From: a virus
IMG/VR virus record: IMGVR_UViG_3300048804_000015
Span: 1 to 20,147 of that record
Strand: one strand, 5' to 3'
DNA length: 20,147 nucleotides
Below are positions 1 through 6,213 of this stretch, in pieces. The translations under genes and the position numbers were made by a program. The notes beneath the pieces were generated by a model, which saw only the letters and a list, made by a program, of their open reading frames with translations, was not told the origin of the DNA and searched no databases. Positions within the stretch are counted from its first letter, which is position 1. Each line of letters begins with the position of its first letter.

Positions 1-150
1 CTGGAAGAAATGGAAGCGGACGCAAAGTTACTGCTTGCTGCAATTCCAGCACCCGTCAAACCTGTGCCGCCCGCGGTTGGAGCAACCAGCCCCGGCGCAC
101 CCCTGACGGGCGAAACCGAGAAGGATAAGCGCAAGCGCCTTCTCACATAA
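1..150 (+). CDS. C-terminal end of an upstream head-morphogenesis protein (partial)
   Basis: Frame 1 is open from the first base of the window to a TAA at 148-150, giving the last 49 residues of a protein that begins outside. It starts with an acidic helix-like stretch (LEEMEADAKLLLAA), then a proline/alanine-rich linker, and ends in a very basic tail (KDKRKRLLT). A basic C-terminal tail directly in front of the capsid gene is what many scaffolding proteins show, since that tail binds the coat protein; but portal, protease or other head proteins can sit here too. The next gene starts 21 bases later. The role is inferred from position only. Confidence 0.6.
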   Translation: MEEMEADAKLLLAAIPAPVKPVPPAVGATSPGAPLTGETEKDKRKRLLT

Positions 151-171
151 CCATAACATTGGAGGTCTCAA

Positions 172-1056
172 ATGACCATTGGACTTAATACCTGGAGTGA
201 TGTTAGCTCAATCGCTCAGTCAGTCCAGGAAGATGCGCACTTCGTCGTACGGGAAAGCTACATCCTTCCCGGCCTTGTCACCAACTATGGCGACATGAGC
301 GGCGGAAACACGCGCAAAAGCTACGCCTATACCCAGCTTACCGCTGGCACACTTGGCGAACATACCGACATGCAGTCCACCCTGTGGACGCCCGCAGCCG
401 ATCAGACCCTGACCCCTTACGAAATCGGGTTGATGGCGTTTGTCACTGACCTTCGGCGCGACAGTGAAGCACCGGAAAGCATCATCACCGACGTGGATCG
501 CGAACTTGGCTTTGCTGCTGCCGATAAAGTCGAAACTGACATCTACGGCGACTTCGCATCCCTGACCGGTGGCACGGTTGGCTCAGTTACTCAGGCTCCG
601 ACCTGGGGCATTCTGTCTGCTGCAATTGCACAGGCGCGCAACGCATCCAAGAACAACAAGATCCCGCTGGCCTGCGTCATTCACGGCTACGCCTGGCAGA
701 TCCTCGCCAAGAGCGCATCCATCGCCGGATCTTCGATTGCCCAAGCCCCCAACTTCACTGACGAGATGACCCGCACCGGCTACGTCGCACAGTTTGACGG
801 CGTGCCGATCTACCAGATTTGGCCCGCTACGCAAGGGACCGGCGCTGGTACGGGTGGCACCGCCTGGTCATACGGCGCGGTGTTCCCCAAGTCGGCTTTG
901 GCGCTGGATTGGCGTCGCCCTGTCCGCGTTGAAGGAGAGCGTAACGCCTCCCTGCGCGGTACTGAATTCAACATGAGCGCGGTCTATGCTCATGGCGTGT
1001 GGCGTCCTACTCTCGGCGTGCAGATCCTTCAACTCGCCAACGTTCCGAGCAACTAG
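172..1056 (+). CDS. Major capsid protein, HK97-fold type
   Basis: This 294-residue protein is most likely the coat protein that forms the icosahedral shell. The N-terminal part (MTIGLNTWSDVSSIAQSVQE) resembles the N-arm and spine helix of small HK97-fold capsid proteins. The C-terminal half has the usual order: a HGYAWQILAKSASI helix, an alternating segment ending FDGVPIYQI, a Gly/Thr-rich loop, then AVFPKSALALDWRRPVRVEGERNAS, as in many siphovirus capsids where the last strands carry an R-V-E-x-x-R-D/N-A pattern. The length is at the short end for the fold, and no separate delta domain or protease is visible. The start is supported by GGAGG at 162-166. It is followed closely by a small beta-rich protein, a typical capsid-decoration pair. 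Assignment rests on sequence pattern and order, not on a search. Confidence 0.85.
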   Translation: MTIGLNTWSDVSSIAQSVQEDAHFVVRESYILPGLVTNYGDMSGGNTRKSYAYTQLTAGTLGEHTDMQSTLWTPAADQTLTPYEIGLMAFVTDLRRDSEAPESIITDVDRELGFAAADKVETDIYGDFASLTGGTVGSVTQAPTWGILSAAIAQARNASKNNKIPLACVIHGYAWQILAKSASIAGSSIAQAPNFTDEMTRTGYVAQFDGVPIYQIWPATQGTGAGTGGTAWSYGAVFPKSALALDWRRPVRVEGERNASLRGTEFNMSAVYAHGVWRPTLGVQILQLANVPSN

Positions 1057-1066
1057 GAGATATGAG

Positions 1067-1453
1067 ATGGCACACTGCGAAGATGTTCATGGATTTGTGG
1101 CAAACGTCGGTATCATGCCGACTGGCGCTGGTACTGTCCTGGTTCCTGTGTTTTACAACGATCCCGAGAATGGAGACATCACCATTATCTCCGCTTGGTC
1201 AGTTGTAAGCGGTCTTGGGACTGCTAACCTGAACTTGGTCAACCTGGGTACGTCTGGAACCGTTCAAGAAGCGGTACTCTGGACTCTCGGCTCGGGCGGG
1301 ACAATGACCGTTTATGACGGTTATGTTCCGAAGCTGGGCGCTTCCGTTTCGCCCGTTCTTGCCGCTGGTAAATGGGCCGGCGTAAAGAACGCAATCGGAA
1401 CCGCTGGAACCCTGACCCTGGTGGGCTTCAACTACCTCAAGGGTGTAGGGTAA
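1067..1453 (+). CDS. Probable capsid decoration (auxiliary head) protein
   Basis: This 128-residue protein begins at ATG 1067, six bases after AGGAGA at 1055-1060. The same frame is open further upstream, but that would overlap the capsid gene by some 70 bases without a ribosome site. The sequence is almost free of charged helices and rich in Gly, Thr, Val and Ala (GTVLVPVFYN, SGGTMTVYDGYVPKLG, TLTLVGFNYLKGVG), which suggests an all-beta, secreted-like or virion surface protein. A small beta protein directly behind the major capsid gene is usually a decoration or head-stabilising protein, or less often a head fibre. The two glycosyltransferase genes that follow make it a candidate glycosylation target. 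I do not recognise the family. Confidence 0.6.
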   Translation: MAHCEDVHGFVANVGIMPTGAGTVLVPVFYNDPENGDITIISAWSVVSGLGTANLNLVNLGTSGTVQEAVLWTLGSGGTMTVYDGYVPKLGASVSPVLAAGKWAGVKNAIGTAGTLTLVGFNYLKGVG

Positions 1454-1464
1454 TCTGATTTAGC

Positions 1465-1495
1465 GCCCCGCCGGAAGTTATGAACCCGGCGGGGC
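1465..1495 (+). terminator. Strong GC hairpin after the head genes, without T-tract
   Basis: Ten bases GCCCCGCCGG (1465-1474) pair perfectly with CCGGCGGGGC (1486-1495) around an 11-base loop. No run of T follows (AGAAAG comes next), so it is not a classic intrinsic terminator. It lies between the capsid/decoration genes and the first glycosyltransferase and ends only 6-15 bases before the possible start codons. It could attenuate transcription, block 3'-exonuclease decay of the capsid mRNA, or lower initiation of the next gene. Confidence 0.6.
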
Positions 1496-1510
1496 AGAAA
1501 GTTGTACGAG

Positions 1511-2743
1511 ATGGCCGATGAAGTAGCACCACAGAATCTTAACAAAAAAATAGGCATACACGCGGTCTCGAATGCCGTCTGGGCTCAGACTGGATACGGT
1601 GGGCAGATGAAATTACTGCTCCCCCGTTTTGCAAAGCTCGGTTACCCTGTTTCGATGACAGCCTACTACGGGCTCCAGGGCCACATGCTAGCCATTAACG
1701 GGATGAACGTCTTTCCGATGGGCTATCACCCATACGGGATGGATGTGTGCGCCGGAAATGCACAGATAAGCGGGGCACGTATCTTGTTGACCTGCCTGGA
1801 CGTGTGGGTGTGCGAGCCGCAGATGTTTACCGGGGATGTTTTCTGGGTTCCCTGGTATCCGATTGACTCCGAAACGGTCAATACGATGATAAAAGCCAAA
1901 CTCCCCGCCGCCTTTGACATGATTGCCATGAGCAAATTCGGGCAGCGGAAGGTCCAGGAACTCGGCCTCAAAACCCACTACGCTCCCTGCTGCGTGGATA
2001 CGAACATCTTCACCCCGAAAGACCGCGAAGCCTCACGGGTGGAAGTCGGCCAACAGATCACCGCCCCACTACCCAAAGACGCCTTTACTGTGTCTCTGGT
2101 TGCGATGAATAAAGGCAATCCGTCCCGGAAGGCGTTCTACGAACAGTTCCGGGCGTTCAAGGCGCTGCATGACAAACATCCCGATACAATCCTTTACGCT
2201 CATACAATCGCGAGCGAAGCCGGGCAGCAGGGCGGCGTCAACCTGGTCGAGATGTGTGAACACCTTGGATTAAAACTCAGTGTAGACGTGATCCTGCCGA
2301 ACCCGTTAGCAATCGTAAATGGCTATCAGGATACTTTCCTGAGTTCAGTCTACAACGCTTCGGATGTATTACTTTCCGTGACGATGGGTGAAGGCTTCGG
2401 GATCCCGATAGTCGAGGCACAGGCTGCTGGATGCCCCGTAATTATTGGCGACTGGACTTCCATGTCGGAACTCAAATTCTCTGGCTGGTCAGTGGACAAG
2501 TCGGAAGCCTCTGAGTTCTGGACGCCACTAAACGCCATTCAATATCTCCCGAAGTGGGAAGCAATCGCAGATAGACTGGAGCAGGCTTACCAGATGCGAG
2601 GCGATCAGGATTTACGCAAACTCGCCCGCGAGGGTGCGCTGGCGTATGACGCTGATAAGGTCATCGAAAACTATTGGACGCCCATCCTGGCGGAGATTGA
2701 CGCCAAAGTGAAAGAACGTCCGACATTCACGGTGCCAGCATGA
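1511..2743 (+). CDS. GT-B fold glycosyltransferase, GT4-like
   Basis: About 410 residues, predicted to transfer a sugar from a nucleotide-sugar donor. The C-terminal half contains the GT4-type donor site GEGFGIPIVEAQAAGCPVI, in which Glu294 and Glu302 form the E-x7-E motif, preceded by YNASDVLLSVTMGEG; the N-terminal half has the glycine-rich TGYGGQMKLLLPRF segment expected of the first Rossmann domain, and a middle GAPLPKDAF-like linker leads to SLVAMNKGNPSRK, where these enzymes bind the nucleotide. No signal peptide or membrane segment is seen, so it acts in the cytoplasm. I chose ATG 1511; an in-frame TTG at 1502 is possible and neither has a good ribosome site, the strong hairpin lying just upstream. 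It overlaps the next glycosyltransferase by ATGA, so the two are coupled. Substrate cannot be told; virion protein, cell-wall sugar or nucleotide modification are all open. Confidence 0.88.
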   Translation: MADEVAPQNLNKKIGIHAVSNAVWAQTGYGGQMKLLLPRFAKLGYPVSMTAYYGLQGHMLAINGMNVFPMGYHPYGMDVCAGNAQISGARILLTCLDVWVCEPQMFTGDVFWVPWYPIDSETVNTMIKAKLPAAFDMIAMSKFGQRKVQELGLKTHYAPCCVDTNIFTPKDREASRVEVGQQITAPLPKDAFTVSLVAMNKGNPSRKAFYEQFRAFKALHDKHPDTILYAHTIASEAGQQGGVNLVEMCEHLGLKLSVDVILPNPLAIVNGYQDTFLSSVYNASDVLLSVTMGEGFGIPIVEAQAAGCPVIIGDWTSMSELKFSGWSVDKSEASEFWTPLNAIQYLPKWEAIADRLEQAYQMRGDQDLRKLAREGALAYDADKVIENYWTPILAEIDAKVKERPTFTVPA

Positions 2744-3357
2744 ACCCACCCAATGACGCAATTTTAGTCCAGCACGTTTCCGAGAACTGGGAAGGCGCGA
2801 ACATGTTCAAGGTTACCGCCGCCCGAAACATCGAATATATCCTGAGACACAAGATGGATTACCAAATGCTGATCGCTGGTCAGGATATTGACAAAATCGG
2901 CGACTGGGCGAAAGTCAGACTCTTGCGCCAGACGATGGAAATCGAGCAGTATAAATACATTATCTGGCTGGATTGCGACACGGTGATTATTGATATGGAC
3001 GCAGACCTGCGAGACGGATGCCCGCCTGACAAGATCGGGGCTTGCCGCCATGTCCTGACCAAGCCACCGTATAACCTGAATCTCGACCATCTGAATATCG
3101 GTGCATTGTATATCCAGAACACCGAAGCGAACAAGAAACGGATGGATGATTGGCTGGCAGGTTATCCTGGCCCTGAGACTCCGGCATGGCGAGAGCAGGG
3201 CGTATTCAATAACATCGGAATCGGTGTCGAGATAGATGCGAAATGGAACGCCACCGGAAAAGTAAACCCATCCCCGAATCCCGTAGTTTTAGGATTTCAC
3301 GGGCAAGGCGATGTAAGAGGTAGGTTTGACCAGATGTGTAAAGCGTTAGGAAAATAA
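2740..3357 (+). CDS. GT-A type glycosyltransferase (galactosyltransferase-like)
   Basis: This 205-residue protein starts in the ATGA overlap with the preceding glycosyltransferase. It shows the GT-A hallmark: KYIIWLDCDTVIIDMD, with Asp78-Cys-Asp80 as the metal-binding DxD motif. Earlier WAKVRLLRQTME is the conserved helix that leads into it. Further on LDHLNIGALYIQN and a WREQGVFNNI segment match the acceptor-side motifs of the GMA12/MNN10 (GT34) and related families, ending with a V-x-GFHGQGD motif where a histidine usually completes the metal site. The length suits a compact single-domain enzyme. It lacks membrane segments. With its neighbour it forms a two-step cytoplasmic glycosylation unit set between capsid and connector genes. 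Family placement is by motif; donor and acceptor are unknown. Confidence 0.82.
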   Translation: MNPPNDAILVQHVSENWEGANMFKVTAARNIEYILRHKMDYQMLIAGQDIDKIGDWAKVRLLRQTMEIEQYKYIIWLDCDTVIIDMDADLRDGCPPDKIGACRHVLTKPPYNLNLDHLNIGALYIQNTEANKKRMDDWLAGYPGPETPAWREQGVFNNIGIGVEIDAKWNATGKVNPSPNPVVLGFHGQGDVRGRFDQMCKALGK

Positions 3358-3366
3358 GGAGCAAAT

Positions 3367-3555
3367 ATGGCTGAAACATTACAAGAACAACTAATCCGTG
3401 AATTTTTCGACCCGCGCTATTTCGGCGATCCGCACGACTTCGCCGCACGCGACGAGATTTTGGCATTACGTGCGCGCGTGGCAGAATTAGAAGGCAAGAA
3501 ACCCGGCAAGGCCGTGAAGGGCAGCCCCGCGAAACTAGCGGACGAGTCTGAATAA
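3367..3555 (+). CDS. Small charged helical protein, function unknown
   Basis: A 62-residue protein with a good ribosome site (AAGGAG at 3356-3361) ahead of ATG 3367. The first part contains FDPRYFGDPHDFAARDE, the middle (EILALRARVAELEG) is a short leucine-zipper-like coiled coil, and the end (KKPGKAVKGSPAKLADESE) is a low-complexity charged tail. No known domain is recognised. It sits between the glycosyltransferases and the head-tail adaptor, in the same operon. Small proteins of this kind at this position may be head-tail joining or assembly factors, but this is a guess. Confidence 0.65.
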   Translation: MAETLQEQLIREFFDPRYFGDPHDFAARDEILALRARVAELEGKKPGKAVKGSPAKLADESE

Positions 3556-3566
3556 GGTGAACTAAT

Positions 3567-4175
3567 ATGGCTGCTCGCGCGTCAATGGCTGACCTGCTCC
3601 TGACCTTGCGTGGACTGACCGCGGCAGGTTCGGCGGAATACACCGTCAACGGAAATTCGTTCTGGACAGATGACCAACTCCAGACCGTGCTTGATCGGCA
3701 TGGTGTCGCGGTGCGGCATGAGACACTTCAACCCATCGAAACTTATGGGATCGGCGGGACGGTGACATATCTGGACTACCAGTCGCCGCGCCGGTTTCTG
3801 GAAACCACGTCCGGCGGCACTTCCCGCTTTGTCATTCAGGACGAAGGCGGTACGACTGTCGGCACGGCTTCTTACAGCGTGGATTATCCGCGCGGCTTGG
3901 TTACGTTCACCGCTGATACCACCGGCCTTTCCCGCTTCCTGACCGGCTATTCGTATGATGTGAATGCCGCGGCTGCGGATGTGTGGGGGCAGAAGGCGGC
4001 TCACTATGTGACTGCATACGACTTCTCGACCGATAATCACAACTTGCGCCGCAGCCAGATAATCCAGAATTGCTTGACCATGAGTAAGGAATACGCATCC
4101 GGCGCTGCCGTATATTCGGTGACAATGGAACGGTCAGACACATCTGGAATTAGTCGCCATTACGACTCGGATTAA
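3567..4175 (+). CDS. Head-tail connector adaptor protein
   Basis: A 202-residue protein preceded by AAGGTGA at 3554-3560. Near the N-terminus it has FWTDDQLQTVLDRHG, an early helix pair typical of phage head-tail adaptors, followed by a beta-rich insertion (about residues 50-130). It closes with the characteristic adaptor C-terminus: DVNAAAADVWGQKAAHYVTA, then YDFSTDNHNLRRSQIIQNCL and MSKEYASGA. In the known family this alpha-helical C-terminal part packs under the portal. The next three genes are the usual closure, gp10-like and terminator proteins, which supports the role. The beta insertion makes it longer than the roughly 100-150 residues of minimal adaptors. Confidence 0.75.
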   Translation: MAARASMADLLLTLRGLTAAGSAEYTVNGNSFWTDDQLQTVLDRHGVAVRHETLQPIETYGIGGTVTYLDYQSPRRFLETTSGGTSRFVIQDEGGTTVGTASYSVDYPRGLVTFTADTTGLSRFLTGYSYDVNAAAADVWGQKAAHYVTAYDFSTDNHNLRRSQIIQNCLTMSKEYASGAAVYSVTMERSDTSGISRHYDSD

Positions 4176-4177
4176 CC

Positions 4178-4525
4178 ATGTTTCCAACCGCCGAACTTAC
4201 TGACATCAGAACTGAACTAGAGACCCTGCTCCCTGACCCGGGTACGATTTCGTCTCTGACACGTACCAGTGACGGACAGGGCGGATGGTCGGAGGCATGG
4301 GGTACGGCCGGAACTTGTCAGTGTCGCCTGGACTTCATCGGCGGGAAGGAGTCTGTGACTGGCGGAGCGCTCGTCCCATATTCGCGGGCGATTGTCACAC
4401 TACCACAAGCAACGGTCATCACAGAGCAAAATCGCTTCTCACATTCCAGCGGAACTTATACGGTAGAGGCGGTGAATATGGGAAGCTGGCTAGGCGTGAA
4501 GAGAGCCACGGTGGAGAAAATATGA
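4178..4525 (+). CDS. Head closure / head-tail joining protein
   Basis: A 115-residue protein starting two bases after the adaptor stop codon. The segment GTISSLTRTSDGQGGWSEAW followed by CRLDF and then a strand-rich C-terminus (YSRAIVTLPQATVI, SGTYTVEAVNMGSWLGVKRATVEKI) is the pattern of the small beta-barrel head closure proteins (SPP1 gp16-like / phage head-tail joining family), where the T-R-x-x-D-x-x-G-G motif begins the barrel. It stoppers the DNA-filled head and docks the tail. The stop overlaps the next start (ATGA). No promoter is visible; it is read with its neighbours. Confidence 0.75.
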   Translation: MFPTAELTDIRTELETLLPDPGTISSLTRTSDGQGGWSEAWGTAGTCQCRLDFIGGKESVTGGALVPYSRAIVTLPQATVITEQNRFSHSSGTYTVEAVNMGSWLGVKRATVEKI

Positions 4526-4893
4526 CCGTAACCCTTGACACCGCCGTTCTGGATGCCATGATTGCCAAAGACCCGCAAAAGATAGCGGACGTGGTAAGCA
4601 AGACCGCGTGGCGTATTCTCACGGACGCGCGCCAGATCACCCCACGCGACCCAGCCCGCCCTCCGCAAGACCTATCGCGGCCTGTGTCTGGTGAACTGCG
4701 GGCGAATAGCGATGTAGTGAAAGACGGGATAGGACTTGTCCAGCGGATTGAGTATTACCAAGAGTATGCTGCATGGCAAGAGCTTGGGGTTCCGTCAAAC
4801 AACATGCCAGCCAGACCATTCCTGACCCCGTCCGTCGAAAAAGCCGCGGATCAGTTTACGACCGATTTAGCAAAGGCGATAGAAAATGTCTAG
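4522..4893 (+). CDS. HK97 gp10-like neck / tail completion protein
   Basis: The real start is ATG 4522 in the ATGA overlap with the closure gene; the frame is open upstream to 4285 but that part only mirrors the closure gene in another frame. The 123-residue product has TAWRILTDARQITPRDPARPP at residues 28-48 and the hallmark C-terminus YYQEYAAWQELGVPSNNMPA followed by RPFLTPSVEKA, the Y-A-x-x-x-E-G-x-x-x-x-P-A-R-P-F/M-x-P pattern of the HK97 gp10 family. These proteins act at the head-tail interface or in tail completion. It overlaps the tail terminator gene by 8 bases. Order and motif agree, so I am fairly confident. Confidence 0.82.
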   Translation: MTVTLDTAVLDAMIAKDPQKIADVVSKTAWRILTDARQITPRDPARPPQDLSRPVSGELRANSDVVKDGIGLVQRIEYYQEYAAWQELGVPSNNMPARPFLTPSVEKAADQFTTDLAKAIENV

Positions 4894-5317
4894 CCAGAAT
4901 GTCCTGAATACTGCGATTTACACAAGGCTTGCAGGGACCGCCGGGACCGCGCTGAGTTCCTTACTTGCTGGCGGAACGGCTGTCCCTTCAGTCTTTTTCG
5001 AGCAGGCTCCCGATAACGCGTCTTTGCCTTACGTCGTGTGGCTGTACCCGAGCGAGATTGACCAGAACCTTATAAGTCATCGGATGAAAGATATCGTACT
5101 GCGGGCCTACGCAGTCGCCGCCGCACCCGCGCAAGCTGGGACGATTGACGCCGCGATTGACACGCTGCTGCACGAGCAGGAATTAACCATCGGAACGCCG
5201 TGGACAAACATCTGGCTACGTCGAGAGAATGGATACCAACTAATCAGCACGAGCGAAGCAGGGCTTCGCTACTACACAAGCGGCGCCGATTATCGCGTCG
5301 AACTTTCGAAAGGATAA
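4886..5317 (+). CDS. Tail terminator / tail completion protein
   Basis: A 143-residue protein, its ATG inside the last codons of the gp10-like gene. It begins with an N-terminal helix (NVLNTAIYTRLAGTAGTALSSL) followed by VPSVFFEQAPDNASLPYVVW, the Y-x-x-A-P-x-x-x-x-x-P-Y-V-V motif common to tail completion proteins of the gp17/DUF3168 type. After that come LRAYAVAAAPAQAGTIDAAI and a strand-rich end. Such proteins cap the tail tube as a hexamer and fix tail length together with the tape measure. It is directly followed by the tube protein, the usual order. The C-terminus lacks the extra domain seen in some relatives. Confidence 0.78.
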   Translation: MSSQNVLNTAIYTRLAGTAGTALSSLLAGGTAVPSVFFEQAPDNASLPYVVWLYPSEIDQNLISHRMKDIVLRAYAVAAAPAQAGTIDAAIDTLLHEQELTIGTPWTNIWLRRENGYQLISTSEAGLRYYTSGADYRVELSKG

Positions 5318-5335
5318 ACACAAAGGAGATATACA

Positions 5336-5752
5336 ATGTCGGAATATTATGGAAAAGATTTGGTTTTTCAATGGATCGGCACCGCGGGCACAACCGACAT
5401 GTCGGAGTACCAGCGCGGCGCATCCTTCACCCCAACCGGTAAGATTGACGTGAACACGACCGGCGCGGCCACCTACGAAGGGCGTCAGGTTGGCGTCAAG
5501 GACTTCAACGCATCCTACAAGGGATTGGCGCAGGCCAACGCCGCGACTGGCGGAACATCCCTCGAGGACACGCTGCGCTTCGGCGAAGTCGGCACGATCA
5601 TCCTCGGGCCGGAAGGCACGGCCACGGGCAAGCGCAGGTACACCCTGCCTGTCATTTCGCAGGGATTGCAGACTAATTTGCAATACGACGCGCTGACCGA
5701 ACTCAACGTGAGTTTCGTCGGCAACGGAACTGTAACTTACGGTGCATATTAG
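5336..5752 (+). CDS. Major tail tube protein
   Basis: A 138-residue protein with a very strong ribosome site (AAGGAGAT, 5322-5329), fitting a gene needed in hundreds of copies. The content is beta-strand rich: GKDLVFQWIGTAGTTDMSEY at the start, then GKIDVNTTGAATYEGRQVGV and DFNASYKGLA, ending VSFVGNGTVTYGAY. This is the look of the simple tail tube fold without extra Ig-like surface domain. It lies between the terminator gene and the assembly chaperone, where siphoviruses keep the tube gene. A small hairpin (5753-5765) follows. Confidence 0.78.
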   Translation: MSEYYGKDLVFQWIGTAGTTDMSEYQRGASFTPTGKIDVNTTGAATYEGRQVGVKDFNASYKGLAQANAATGGTSLEDTLRFGEVGTIILGPEGTATGKRRYTLPVISQGLQTNLQYDALTELNVSFVGNGTVTYGAY

Positions 5753-5765
5753 CCCGCTGTGCGGG
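5753..5765 (+). promoter_or_regulatory. Short hairpin behind the tail tube gene
   Basis: CCCGC and GCGGG pair around TGT immediately after the tube stop codon and 13 bases before the chaperone start. No T-run follows, so termination is unlikely; it may help set the high ratio of tube to chaperone expression, or be chance. Confidence 0.3.
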
Positions 5766-5778
5766 AGAAAGGTTTTAC

Positions 5779-6021
5779 ATGACCAATAAAGACACGAACG
5801 CCTTTGCTCTTTCCGATGGAACAGAGGTCAACTTCGATTTCTCAAAAATCACGCGCAAAGAGTACCGCGCGATATTTGACCCGACCCAATCCAATAAAGA
5901 AGGCGACGCGACGGTAACAAAAATAACCGGATTGACCGATCTGGACGAACTCAATCAACTGGACTGGTCCCGGCTCCTTCGTGAGATTGCAACACGCGCA
6001 AATAGACCGGACCCTACCTAA
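5779..6021 (+). CDS. Tail assembly chaperone, N-terminal (gpG-like) frame
   Basis: An 80-residue protein with AAAGG upstream (5768-5772). It has the short beta start NAFALSDGTEVNFDFSKITR, then KEYRAIFDPTQ and the acidic ITGLTDLDELNQLDWSRLLREI. It lies between tube and tape measure genes, the fixed position of tail assembly chaperones in long-tailed phages. Its frame ends at TAA 6019-6021 while the -1 frame is open from 6006 to 6209 and codes for a typical chaperone C-terminus, so the gene pair probably makes a short form and a longer frameshifted form, as lambda G and GT do. The pair holds the tape measure soluble during assembly. Confidence 0.75.
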   Translation: MTNKDTNAFALSDGTEVNFDFSKITRKEYRAIFDPTQSNKEGDATVTKITGLTDLDELNQLDWSRLLREIATRANRPDPT

Positions 6022-6209
6022 GCCAGGTCGTGTATAGCGCCCTGGCCTTAGGAGATGGCGTACCAGACGAACTTGTGCGCTGGCAACTGGCGGAGACATT
6101 CGGATGGCCGCTCGAATATATTGACGGACTGTCTGTCGCCGACCTGAATCAATACATATCCGTTTTGGACGGAAAGGCGCACGCACACACAAGCATAATC
6201 AAGAGGTGA
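6006..6209 (+). CDS. Tail assembly chaperone, second half in the -1 frame
   Basis: The -1 frame relative to the gene above is open from 6006 (just after a TAG at 6003-6005) to TGA 6207-6209. It encodes ...YLSQVVYSALALGDGVPDE, then LVRWQLAETFGWPLEYIDGL and SVADLNQYISVLDGKAHA. The segment T-F-G-W-P-L-E-Y-I-D-G-L-S is what the second halves of tail assembly chaperones show. No ATG or TTG lies at its beginning; a GTG at 6030 has only a poor ribosome site. The geometry (15 bases of overlap at the end of the first frame) fits a programmed -1 shift. No canonical slippery heptamer is present; the best candidate is the C-CCT at 6012-6015, where a proline tRNA could slip from CCT to CCC. Separate initiation at GTG 6030 remains possible. 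Confidence 0.7.
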   Translation, partial: TGPYLSQVVYSALALGDGVPDELVRWQLAETFGWPLEYIDGLSVADLNQYISVLDGKAHAHTSIIKR

Positions 6210-6213
6210 GACC

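Noticed and set aside
583-834. Open frame on the minus strand inside the capsid gene
   Set aside because: It is antisense to a well-supported capsid protein, has no ribosome site, and gives no recognisable domain; many similar shadow frames occur in the G/C-rich third positions here.
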